In this document: positions 40,981 through 48,225 of the stretch, one piece after another | Layout: each line of letters begins with the position of its first letter | Position numbering within the stretch: position 1 is the first letter of the stretch | Source of the DNA: Actinomadura litoris | GTDB taxonomy: Bacteria > Actinomycetota > Actinomycetes > Streptosporangiales > Streptosporangiaceae | NCBI RefSeq assembly: GCF_009733595.1 | Contig: NZ_WOFH01000006.1 | Span: 310,001-374,000 of the forward strand | Direction of reading: 5' to 3' | DNA: 64,000 nucleotides | The notes under the pieces: generated by a model | The model's input: the letters and a program-made list of their open reading frames with translations, nothing else | What the model was told of the DNA's origin: nothing | The model's database searches: none | Made by a program: the position numbers and the translations under genes

Positions 40981-41060
40981 CCTCACTAGTGAGGTGGGGA
41001 GCATGGCGGCACCGTAACCCGCCCTCGGCATCCGGGTCAACAACCTCGCTAGTGAGGTTG
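40981..41060. promoter_or_regulatory. two palindromic GntR (KorSA-like) operators
   Basis: CCTCACTAGTGAGG at 40981-40994 is a perfect 14-bp palindrome. AACCTCGCTAGTGAGGTT at 41042-41059 is the same site with a single asymmetry. They lie 61 bp apart between the leftward operon (start 40908) and the GntR gene (start 41075). The second is 15 bases before the GntR start, fitting autorepression. Confidence 0.8.
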
Positions 41061-41074
41061 CGTAGGATGGGGAG

Positions 41075-41839
41075 ATGATCGACCCGACGGACCCTCGGTC
41101 ACCTTCACGGCAGATTGCGGATGACCTGCGCAAAGAGATCCGAGACGGGGTCTTGGCCCCAGGCGCTCGGCTGCCGTCGGAACGCGAACTCGTCGAGCGT
41201 TACGGCACGTCGCCACAGACCGCGCGGCAAGCTGTATCTCACCTAAAAGGCGAGGGCTTGGTCGTTGGTATGCCAGGCCGCGGGGTGTTCGTTCGCGAAC
41301 GTCCGCCAGTGCTCCGAGTCGGCTCGGATCGCTACGCGCGTTGGCGCCGCGTTCAGGGCAAGGCGCCGCTACAGGCCGAGGTCGAAGAGCTCGGACTCAA
41401 GTGGCGTCAAGAGGTCCTGGAGCTCGCCGAAGTCCCCTCGCCAGATTGGGTCGCCAGCTGGTACGAGGTCGAACCTGACACCCCCTTGTTCGTGAGGCGC
41501 CGACGGTTCTGGATCGACGGCAACCCGTCACAGCTAGCAGACAGCTACTACCTCTTGGACCTGGTGAAGGGCACGCGCATCACGGAGGAGAACACCGGGC
41601 CAGGCGGCGGCTACCGAGTCCTTGAGGAGCTCGGCTACCCGCTGACGCGTGTACGCGAGGAGGTCGCGATCAGGATGCCGACGCCCGACGAAGTTCGCGC
41701 GCTTCGGCTTGAGCCTGGGACACCAGTCGCTGAACTGCATAGGGTCTCATTCTCGGGAGACAAGCCGATTGAGGTGCTGCAAGGCATCCTCGCCGGTGAT
41801 CGATACGTCTTCTGCTACGACATGCCGGTTAACGACTGA
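41075..41839 (+). CDS. GntR-family repressor, KorSA-like (HutC/UTRA type)
   Basis: A 254-residue regulator. The GntR winged HTH covers residues ~10-75 (SRQIADDLRKEIRDGVLAPGARLPSERELVERYGTSPQTARQAVSHLKGEGLV, VGMPGRGVFVRE), and a UTRA effector domain ~100-245 (PLFVRRRRFWIDGNPSQLADSYY). In pSAM2, KorSA of this type represses the activator gene pra and keeps the element integrated. Its two likely operators lie directly upstream. ATG with AGGA about eight bases before. G+C is lower than in flanking chromosome. Confidence 0.88.
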   Translation: MIDPTDPRSPSRQIADDLRKEIRDGVLAPGARLPSERELVERYGTSPQTARQAVSHLKGEGLVVGMPGRGVFVRERPPVLRVGSDRYARWRRVQGKAPLQAEVEELGLKWRQEVLELAEVPSPDWVASWYEVEPDTPLFVRRRRFWIDGNPSQLADSYYLLDLVKGTRITEENTGPGGGYRVLEELGYPLTRVREEVAIRMPTPDEVRALRLEPGTPVAELHRVSFSGDKPIEVLQGILAGDRYVFCYDMPVND

Positions 41840-41885
41840 CGGGGGAGCGCATGGTGCGTCACGCCTGGATGGGCGCTGAGGCGTG

Positions 41886-42725
41886 ATGGTGCCGGTACGC
41901 GTTTGCACTGCGGAGCGCCCTGGCGATGACGGCTGCTCGGAGGATCGTGTCTTCGCGCGGCCTAACGCGGTGGTCGTCCTTGACGGCGTCAGCCCCCTAC
42001 GGCCAGAAGGCCCCCGAGACGGTTGGTACCCGGATGCCCTCGGGCGGCGCATCCTCGACCTCCTGGACAGTGATCCCTCCGCAGACCTGCCCGATGTGCT
42101 CGCTACGGCTATCGATCACGTCTCAGCAAAGCACTCGCTCGTGCCCGGCGAATCACCGGCCAGCACAGTGGCGATCCTCAGGTGGGATGACCAGCACATC
42201 GACGGCCTCGTCCTCGGGGACAGTCCGATCGTCGTCTTCGGCCAAGACGGTGGCGTGGACGTCCTACGCGACGGCCGCCATGAGGCCGTCGTCGCCGAGC
42301 TGCGGCGCGCAGCTCGCCAGACCACCGAGGGCTTCGACACGCTCGACGACCTCATCCGAGCGACCCGGCCCGCGAAGCTGGCCCGCATGAACCACGATGG
42401 CGGCTACTGGATAGCAGAGGCGATGCCTGAGGCCGGCCATCACGCCATCCTCCGCCGATGGCCGATCAACAGCGTTCACGCCGTGGCAGCCATGACCGAC
42501 GGCGTCAGCTGTGGTGTGGACGACTACGGCCTTCCTCCGTCGTGGCCAGCCGCCCTCACGCTCGCCCTGAACGACGGATTGCAGGCTCTCCTAGCCGTCA
42601 TCCACGAGGCCGAGGCGACTGACAAGGACCGCCAACGCTGGCCACGCCCAAAGACACACGATGACAAGGCAGCCGCACTCGTAGTCTTCCCACAAGCAGA
42701 CATGACCCGGAATGACGAGCAATGA
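41886..42725 (+). CDS. PP2C-like protein phosphatase
   Basis: A 279-residue protein with the metal-dependent phosphatase layout: CSEDRVFARPNAVVVLDGVSPL (metal Asp-Gly), STVAILRWDDQHIDGLVLGDSPIVVF, HAVAAMTDGVSCGVDDY and the C-terminal DDKAAALVVF (DD of motif eleven). It lacks any sensor or membrane part. ATG 41886 is chosen (a GTG precedes it by one codon). Its stop overlaps the NUDIX gene start by four bases (ATGA), so the two act together. It may oppose the RsbW-like kinase encoded in the leftward operon, an inference from location. Confidence 0.8.
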   Translation: MVPVRVCTAERPGDDGCSEDRVFARPNAVVVLDGVSPLRPEGPRDGWYPDALGRRILDLLDSDPSADLPDVLATAIDHVSAKHSLVPGESPASTVAILRWDDQHIDGLVLGDSPIVVFGQDGGVDVLRDGRHEAVVAELRRAARQTTEGFDTLDDLIRATRPAKLARMNHDGGYWIAEAMPEAGHHAILRRWPINSVHAVAAMTDGVSCGVDDYGLPPSWPAALTLALNDGLQALLAVIHEAEATDKDRQRWPRPKTHDDKAAALVVFPQADMTRNDEQ

Positions 42726-43156
42726 CCGCTCTTCCACGGCATTCAGTGGCGGTCGCCGGCGTCGTCATCGACGACCAAGACCGGGCCCTCCTCATCCGAC
42801 GTCTGGAGAACGGCCGCTGGGAGCCGCCAGGCGGAGTCCTCGAACTCGGAGAGACCTTCGCCGAGGGCGTGCGCCGCGAGGTCAAAGAAGAGACCGGTCT
42901 TGGCGTGGAACCAGGAGCGCTCACCGGGGTCTATAAGAACATGGCCCATGGCATCGTGACCTTGGCCTTCCGCTGCCACGTACTCGGCGGCACGCTGATG
43001 ACAAACCCTGAGGCAGACGCGTTCCGTTGGGCTACTGCAGACGAAGTCGCCTACCTGACGAACGAGGTCTTCACCTACCGCATCCTCGACGCATACCGCG
43101 ACGATCTGCGGCCAGCCCTCCGAGAGCACGACGGTGTCAATCTGGCCAGGTCATAG
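42722..43156 (+). CDS. NUDIX hydrolase, Pif-like
   Basis: A 144-residue NUDIX protein with a complete box: GGVLELGETFAEG followed by VRREVKEETGLGVE, giving the G-x5-E-x7-REVxEExG pattern. In pSAM2 the Pif protein, also with a NUDIX motif, blocks transfer into cells that already hold the element. Position after the KorSA-like gene matches that system, so immunity is the best guess; an ordinary nucleotide-pool hydrolase is the alternative. ATG in ATGA overlap with the phosphatase. Confidence 0.85.
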   Translation: MTALPRHSVAVAGVVIDDQDRALLIRRLENGRWEPPGGVLELGETFAEGVRREVKEETGLGVEPGALTGVYKNMAHGIVTLAFRCHVLGGTLMTNPEADAFRWATADEVAYLTNEVFTYRILDAYRDDLRPALREHDGVNLARS

Positions 43157-43195
43157 ATCAACGCAAATTCGAGATCACTAATCGAAGGGCCGACC

Positions 43196-44032
43196 ATGGA
43201 ACTCGTGCACAGCGGCAAGGTCAGAGACGTCTACGCCGACGGCGACGACCTGATTCTGGTGGCGTCGGACCGGGTCAGCGTCTACGACGTCGTGCTCCCC
43301 ACGAAGATCCCCGACAAGGGGAAGATCCTCACTCAGCTATCACTGTGGTGGTTCGACCAACTCGCGGACGTGGTGCCCAACCACGTCATCTCGGCGACTG
43401 ACGTTCCGGAGGAATGGGCAGGCCGGGCGGTGCGGTGCCAGCGCCTCGAAATGTTGCCGGTGGAATGGATCGCCCGCGGCTATCTGGCCGGGTTGGGCTT
43501 GAAGGAGTACGAGCGGGACGGCGCGGTCTCCGGCATCGAGCTACCGGTCGGGCTCGTCGAGGGCTCCAAGCTGCCCGAGCCCATCTTCACGCCGACCACC
43601 AAAGCGACCGAAGGCCATGACGAGTTCATGACCTACGACGACGTGGTGAACGAGATCGGAGCCGATACCGCCGAACGGCTGCGCAAGGTCACCCTGGAGG
43701 TCTATCAACGCGGTGCCGACCTGGCGGCCGAGCGCGGCGTCATCATCGCCGACACCAAACTGGAGTTCGGCCGCGCGCCCGACGGCGAGCTGGTCCTGGC
43801 GGACGAGATCCTGACGTCAGACTCGTCTCGCTTCTGGCCGGCCGACCAGTGGAAGCCTGGAGGCCCTCAGTACGCGATGGACAAGCAGTTCGTCCGCGAC
43901 TGGTCGTCCACCATCACCGACTGGGACCGCACCCCACCCGGCCCCGAAATCCCCCAGGACATCGTCGAGGCCACCCGAGCCCGCTACGTCGAGGTCTACG
44001 AGCGCATCACCGGCCAGACCTGGAAGGGGTGA
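43196..44032 (+). CDS. purC: SAICAR synthase (phosphoribosylaminoimidazole-succinocarboxamide synthase)
   Basis: A 278-residue enzyme of purine biosynthesis that joins CAIR and aspartate with ATP to give SAICAR. Signature blocks are present in order: HSGKVRDVYADGDDLILVASDRVSVYDVVLP, PVEWIARGYLAG, TPTTKATEGHDE, IIADTKLEFG and DEILTSDSSRFWPADQW. The length is normal and no frameshift is seen, so it should be active. It lies inside the element between the NUDIX gene (40 bp) and a 75-residue gene (2-base gap), and ends at a strong terminator. A housekeeping gene as AICE cargo is unusual. Confidence 0.93.
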   Translation: MELVHSGKVRDVYADGDDLILVASDRVSVYDVVLPTKIPDKGKILTQLSLWWFDQLADVVPNHVISATDVPEEWAGRAVRCQRLEMLPVEWIARGYLAGLGLKEYERDGAVSGIELPVGLVEGSKLPEPIFTPTTKATEGHDEFMTYDDVVNEIGADTAERLRKVTLEVYQRGADLAAERGVIIADTKLEFGRAPDGELVLADEILTSDSSRFWPADQWKPGGPQYAMDKQFVRDWSSTITDWDRTPPGPEIPQDIVEATRARYVEVYERITGQTWKG

Positions 44033-44034
44033 CC

Positions 44035-44262
44035 ATGGAACCCAGGTACGACGTCGACCGCTTCCTACGCGAGGTCAAGGAACTGCTGCGCATCGCAGAT
44101 GTCGAGACCTCGAAGCCACTAGGGGCCGATCATCCGAACCCACAGGTAGCAGCCGCCCTGCTGCTGCGCTCCCTAGGCATCAGGCCTGTCGCCGACCCGG
44201 TGGCAACGCTGCAGCGCACGATGGACGATCCGTGGGTAGATCGCGACGACCGCTCAAGATAG
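44035..44262 (+). CDS. 75-residue protein downstream of purC
   Basis: MEPRYDVDRFLREVKELLRI, then DHPNPQVAAALLLRSLGIRPVADPVATLQRTMDDPW. Mostly helical and unlike any family I know. ATG preceded by AAGGGG at seven bases and two bases after the purC stop, so it is co-translated with purC. Not PurS, which it does not resemble. A perfect terminator follows. Confidence 0.6.
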   Translation: MEPRYDVDRFLREVKELLRIADVETSKPLGADHPNPQVAAALLLRSLGIRPVADPVATLQRTMDDPWVDRDDRSR

Positions 44263-44277
44263 TGCAGCTCCGCCTCA

Positions 44278-44307
44278 CGAAGGCCCGGCCACACGGCCGG
44301 GCCTTCG
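44278..44307 (+). terminator. strong intrinsic-type hairpin
   Basis: CGAAGGCCCGGCC (44278-44290) pairs perfectly with GGCCGGGCCTTCG (44295-44307) around ACAC, 13-bp stem, 15 bases after the end of the 75-residue gene. Closes the purC transcription unit. Confidence 0.9.
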
Positions 44308-44370
44308 TCATCGAGACCTAGTCCGGCCACGACGCTTCTTCTGCCTCTGCGACGGGGTACACCTCCCGGC

Positions 44371-45120
44371 GTGAACGCTCCCCGGATAGTCGTCGATCCC
44401 GATCTTCCCGAGGATGTACGCACCCTGCTTACGGAGTGGGAGAACGCCAAAGTCAAGCTCTACGACTTGCGAGATCTTCGCCCCTTGTCCGAGGGCGAGG
44501 ACAAACGCCTACCACTCGTCAGCGGCAAGACCATGGCCACCGTGGCCGGCGGGGTGGCACTAGATGTGCTCCTGACCCTCACCATCGGCTGGGGGCTCGT
44601 AGGCTTCTTGCTGCTGTTCATCGTCCCGATGCTGGTAGGGGCAGGCATGGTCCTGTGGGGGCTGACGCCGCGATACTGGCGCGACCAGAAACTGACTCTT
44701 CGTCGAGCCCACGGGCGGTACGTCTTGGCTACGGACCTGGACGAGGAATCCCGCACGTTGCTGGCACGCACACACCGGGCGATCTCCACAGTGCTCCGAT
44801 CCCAAGTGCATGCCGACGGAACACTGGACCACATCCGTAATGAGGTCGTGCTTCCGCGCATGGAATGGGAGATCGCCTCAGCCCTGCGTGGGGTCTCGGA
44901 GTTGAGGCGCCGCCACCCAGAACTCCGCCAGTCCTCGGCCAACGACGCCGGTCGCACTCTCGCGGCGACATTGACTGCTCTCAGGCAGCGGATTGCAGCA
45001 TTGGAGGAGTATGCAGAACAAACAAAGAAGGCCGACGCTGCCGCTCTACTCCCAGGCGACCATGCTGCAGCCGACCTCGACGCCCTCACAGCCCAGGCCC
45101 GAGCGGCCACAGCCAACTAA
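44371..45120 (+). CDS. two-span membrane protein with coiled coil
   Basis: 249 residues. A polar N-terminus (VDPDLPEDVRTLLTEWENAKVKLYDLRDLRPLSEGED) precedes two helices (MATVAGGVALDVLLTLTIGWGLVGF, LLLFIVPMLVGAGMVLWGL). A long helical cytosolic part follows with coiled-coil segments (AGRTLAATLTALRQRIAALEEYAEQTKKADAAALL). No family recognised; topology resembles small phage-shock or septal proteins. GTG start. Converges on the HEPN gene, with 21 bp between their stops. Confidence 0.65.
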   Translation: MNAPRIVVDPDLPEDVRTLLTEWENAKVKLYDLRDLRPLSEGEDKRLPLVSGKTMATVAGGVALDVLLTLTIGWGLVGFLLLFIVPMLVGAGMVLWGLTPRYWRDQKLTLRRAHGRYVLATDLDEESRTLLARTHRAISTVLRSQVHADGTLDHIRNEVVLPRMEWEIASALRGVSELRRRHPELRQSSANDAGRTLAATLTALRQRIAALEEYAEQTKKADAAALLPGDHAAADLDALTAQARAATAN

Positions 45121-45141
45121 CACCGATCGCCCAGAAGCCTG

Positions 45142-46269
45142 TTAGGCGTCCATTCGGTTGCTTTGGATATGTTGCTGGCTTTTCCGTGCACGATCCGCGA
45201 CGTCAGCGAGAGCAGATCTGTAATGCTTCCTCTCAAGTTTCTCGCCTAGTAGGACGCGGTCGAAAGTTTGTGGCGAGACAAGCTCATTTCCTGTACGAAT
45301 GCACGCTTCGATGAGATCGCTCAGCAATTGCCAGGATTCGGACGCGGTGATTACCAGCTCTTTTTGGGGCATATGTGCGCCGTGTACAGCTTTGGAGCGC
45401 CTCGTGTACAGGCGCTTGAATTGCTTTTGGAAATTTGCACGCTCATCGAGAACATCGGAGTAGAGTACGGCAGCATACATGGACAAGCGATAGCTTAGCT
45501 CTTGTTGAACATCAAACAAAGCTTCGATGCCTGCCCAGGTTCTCGCGATGGAGGTGCGAACATCGGTTAGAAATGGAGCTTCGCCGGCAGAGTTGAATGC
45601 AAGGTGAAAAGACGGGAGGCTATTTAGTGCGAGGATCCGGGTCCCGGCAAGAAGGAGCCACTCGAGATCTTCGCATGTTACGTTTGACTTATCGTCCTCC
45701 CATTTGGGTCGCCCGACAGGCTCCAGCAAGTGCATTTCGAGTGTCCCTGGCGCGCATGCCATCTGATTCCAGGATATATTGGAGATCCCTACGGCGCGAA
45801 ATTGGTTCCCAGTTCTTATTCGCAAGGCATAAATTGCCACCTGTGCAAATTTGAGTGCGTCTTGCCTGGTGTTGGCCATTGCTTGGGGAATGAATAGTTC
45901 ATGTTTCACGACATGAACGTGATGCCCATACAAAGCAAAATAGCCCCTTAGCTCTGGAGTTAGCGCCTTAGTTAGATGCGCGATATTTGGGGCATTGTCT
46001 ACAATGGAGATATTAAAAGCAGACTCGGTGAATACCTCTGACCCAAGAGAGTGGATCTGAAGGGTGTTGGCATCCTTGGCAAGTTCGTTCAATTCGCGTG
46101 AGCGGAAATTTTCTAGGCCAATAAAATGGCCGCTTCGAGCGTCTATCTCGGCGTACTCTTTGGCTTGATTGATCCCATGATGGACCTCTTCTGACAATTT
46201 ACGAAGACGGGTCGCCGCAGTACGCAACTCGTCGACAGGAGACTGATCTGAAGTCGTTGGATCTTCCAT
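45142..46269 (-). CDS. ApeA-like HEPN-domain protein, probable defence RNase
   Basis: A 375-residue protein. The C-terminal ~150 residues follow the Apea-like HEPN pattern: SIARTWAGIEALFDV, YRLSMYAAVLYSD, then FKRLYTRRSKAVHGAHM, with the RNase motif R291-x4-H296. HEPN proteins cut RNA in abortive infection and toxin systems; ApeA itself is a single-protein anti-phage system. The N-terminal ~220 residues (FYALYGHHVHVVKHELFIP-like) would be the sensor. Base composition falls to near 50% G+C, unlike every neighbour, with many A/T-ending codons, showing recent transfer. ATG start; promoter probably in the AT-rich 46270-46330. Confidence 0.75.
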   Translation of the reverse strand: MEDPTTSDQSPVDELRTAATRLRKLSEEVHHGINQAKEYAEIDARSGHFIGLENFRSRELNELAKDANTLQIHSLGSEVFTESAFNISIVDNAPNIAHLTKALTPELRGYFALYGHHVHVVKHELFIPQAMANTRQDALKFAQVAIYALRIRTGNQFRAVGISNISWNQMACAPGTLEMHLLEPVGRPKWEDDKSNVTCEDLEWLLLAGTRILALNSLPSFHLAFNSAGEAPFLTDVRTSIARTWAGIEALFDVQQELSYRLSMYAAVLYSDVLDERANFQKQFKRLYTRRSKAVHGAHMPQKELVITASESWQLLSDLIEACIRTGNELVSPQTFDRVLLGEKLERKHYRSALADVADRARKSQQHIQSNRMDA

Positions 46270-46420
46270 CTGCTGCCCTTTCTGTCGCAGGTAGCATCTT
46301 CAGGGTATAGGCATCGGGAGACAAAAGCTGCGGGTTTTCGTGAGCTGCTACCGACCTGATGAGCTGGCATCGAAGTTGCTGGAGAGGGCCACAGCTGACG
46401 GGCGGATTCTCGGAGCGAGG

Positions 46421-47893
46421 TCATGCTGGGTGGGCTTGTGCCTGATGAGCTGTGATGAGGGCCTCGCGCTCGGCGGGGTCTCGGACCCGAAGGAGACTGC
46501 GGGCCAGCGCAGCGTGGTGCCGTCCGTCGATCCGTTTGCTCGCGGCCGCCGAGGTTGCGACGGAATGCTGGGATAGCCGCCAGGCTTCTTCGTCAACCCG
46601 GCTGGTCGGCAGCGTAGGCGACGGCGGAGGGCCCGCCGGAACACTGGCGACTCTGGCCTGTTCGGGGGCCCGTAGGGTGCATCCCTTGCACGGGGCGTTC
46701 AGGTCTAGTTGGTGGCCGTCTTCGCAGCGAACGTCTGGGCAGTGGCGGCCTTGCCGGATGAGGCGGGTTGCGAGTGCTACGGGGTCGCGGATGGGGTCGG
46801 CGTTGGTGATGCGGTAGCGCCAGTGGTCCCAGTTGCGGATGATGCGGTCGGCCAGTTCGGCTGGAGTGCGGTGCTGCAGCTCGGCGGCGATGGCCTTCAG
46901 GACGCGTTGGGAGCCGTGCTCGGGGATCTGGTGGGTTAGGTCGGGCGGCAGGGCCCGGTAGAGGTCGATGGCGGCTCGGGGCATGCGCGTCGGTGGTCGG
47001 CGGCTTGGGCGGCTTTGACGGTGGTGGGTGGGCTTCCCGGCTTTGCCGGCTGGTTGTGTTCGCGGGCGCTGGTTGCTGTAGGCGCCTGCGGCGGGAAGCG
47101 GCGGTGGCTCCTCAGGGGGTGAATAGGTGGGGGGTGTCTCCTGTGGAGTGCCGGTTGTTGCGAGGGGTGTGTGCCGGGTTTTGCGCGGGGTGAGTGCCGC
47201 TGTGTGGGAGGGGTCCCGGTGGGGTGTGGTGTGGCAGCGGCCGTGGTGGGCGTGGTGCTCGGCGGTCTGGGTGGCGTCTTCTTCGTCCAGGACGGCGCGG
47301 AGGGAGAGCCAGCCTCCTGGGCGTGTGGTTGCCTCGATGAGGCCGGCTATCTCCAGTTCGGCCAGGCGGCGTCTGGCGGTTGGTTGTGAGGTGTTCAGGG
47401 CGGCTGCTAGGCGAGCTGTGGTGGTGTCGAAGGGGGTTGGTTTGCCGTTGCGGTGGGCTCGGTCGACGGCAGCGGTGTAGAGGCGCCAGGCTTCGGGGGA
47501 GATGGTGCCGGTGGGGCGGTGGCGTCCGGCCCAGATCATGTCGAGGGTCCAGGTGGGGACGGGGGCGTAGCGTTCGCCGGTTTCGCGGGGGTGGCGCAGG
47601 GCAGCGTGCAGGACGCTGCGTTTGGCGCCTCGGGGGGTGGAGCGGGAGAGGTAGGGGCCGTCCTGGGTGGGGGCCAGGAGTTGGCGGCGGGCGTTGTCTA
47701 GGGCGGTGGTGGAGGTGTTGGCGCGGTCGGCTAGGAAGCTGCGGCGGGCTATGGCGGGGGCGCGGGTGCCGTTTAGGGCGTGGGGCATGAGGGTCTCGTA
47801 CATTGCCCACGTCCAGACGGCCAGGGCGCTGTGGGTGGGGGAGTAGATCAGGGAGCGCGGGATCTGGACGTGGCCGCGGGGTGCCGCGGTCAT
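46421..47893 (-). CDS. winged-helix protein, candidate replication initiator
   Basis: 490 residues. The N-terminal half looks like tandem winged helices: PRSLIYSPTHSALAVWTWAMYETL..., ARRSFLADRANTSTTALDNARRQLL and TTARLAAALNTSQPTARRRLAELEIAGLIEATTRPGGW. A long Pro/Arg/Thr-rich linker follows, then TPAELADRIIRNWDHWRYRI and a Zn-ribbon-like CPDVRCEDGHQLDLNAPCKGC. It is not RepSA, RepAM or a primase-polymerase. Location at the right end of the element, and the lack of any other Rep, suggest initiator; a regulator is possible. ATG 47893, 13 bp from the right arm sites. Confidence 0.55.
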   Translation of the reverse strand: MTAAPRGHVQIPRSLIYSPTHSALAVWTWAMYETLMPHALNGTRAPAIARRSFLADRANTSTTALDNARRQLLAPTQDGPYLSRSTPRGAKRSVLHAALRHPRETGERYAPVPTWTLDMIWAGRHRPTGTISPEAWRLYTAAVDRAHRNGKPTPFDTTTARLAAALNTSQPTARRRLAELEIAGLIEATTRPGGWLSLRAVLDEEDATQTAEHHAHHGRCHTTPHRDPSHTAALTPRKTRHTPLATTGTPQETPPTYSPPEEPPPLPAAGAYSNQRPRTQPAGKAGKPTHHRQSRPSRRPPTRMPRAAIDLYRALPPDLTHQIPEHGSQRVLKAIAAELQHRTPAELADRIIRNWDHWRYRITNADPIRDPVALATRLIRQGRHCPDVRCEDGHQLDLNAPCKGCTLRAPEQARVASVPAGPPPSPTLPTSRVDEEAWRLSQHSVATSAAASKRIDGRHHAALARSLLRVRDPAEREALITAHQAQAHPA

Positions 47894-47905
47894 CGGGGGT
47901 GCCTT

Positions 47906-47930
47906 TGATCATTCCGCGGGTATTCCGTGG
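47906..47930. promoter_or_regulatory. probable integrase arm-type sites, right end
   Basis: ATTCCGCG (47911-47918) and ATTCCGTGG (47922-47930), same spacing and orientation as the left-end block at 29323-29347 (22 of 25 bases identical). About 95 bp inside attR. Confidence 0.6.
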
Positions 47931-48024
47931 GCGGTGGCGTTCGGTGGCGGGTGCTGGCCTGCCGTGGCACACGGTGAGGGGCTGTTTGCGGGGTGTTTGG
48001 GCAGGTGGGGGTGGTGATCGGGGT

Positions 48025-48083
48025 GGTGGGGGTGGCGCGCCCGGCAGGATTCGAACCCGCGACCGTCGGTTTAGAAGACCGAT
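48025..48083. repeat. attR (59-bp direct repeat in tRNA-Arg gene)
   Basis: Identical to 29198-29256. Covers the 3' half of the tRNA-Arg gene from the anticodon stem through CCA plus a few bases beyond. Integration here leaves the tRNA complete. Confidence 0.95.
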
Positions 48084-48109
48084 GCTCTATCCAGCTGAGC
48101 TACGGGCGC
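48036..48109 (-). tRNA. tRNA-Arg (anticodon TCT)
   Basis: 74 nucleotides on the minus strand. Acceptor GCGCCCG pairs with CGGGCGC, D-arm GCTC/GAGC, anticodon stem TCGGT/ACCGA with loop CTTCTAA (anticodon TCT, reads AGA), T-arm GCGGG/CCTGC with TTCGAAT. Discriminator G at 48036 and encoded CCA at 48033-48035. Serves as the attachment site for the AICE; one G-T mismatch in the T-stem is tolerated. Confidence 0.95.
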
Positions 48110-48225
48110 TCGGCGGCCCGGGAGGGCGCCGGGTGACAGTGTAAGGGGGGTGGTCGCTGGGCTCCACCTCTAAAACGGTCGTTACGGGCGGAGGTGGTGG
48201 CCGGGGGGTCATATCTTGGGGTGCT

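Larger units (their letters stand above)
29198..48083. mobile_element. actinomycete integrative and conjugative element (AICE), ~18.8 kb
   Basis: Bounded by a perfect 59-bp direct repeat. The right copy spans the 3' part of an intact tRNA-Arg(TCT) gene; the left copy is the displaced tRNA tail. Inside are integrase and excisionase at the left end, a TraB/FtsK translocase with tra-type operon, a KorSA-like repressor, a Pif-like NUDIX protein, cargo genes and a putative initiator near the right end. This is the layout of pSAM2/pMEA-class elements. No conjugative type IV secretion genes are present, consistent with TraB-mediated double-strand DNA transfer. Confidence 0.93.

Noticed and set aside
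44035..44262. PurS (small FGAM synthase subunit) because it follows purC
   Set aside because: The size is right but the sequence lacks the PurS beta-alpha-beta pattern and is mostly helical.
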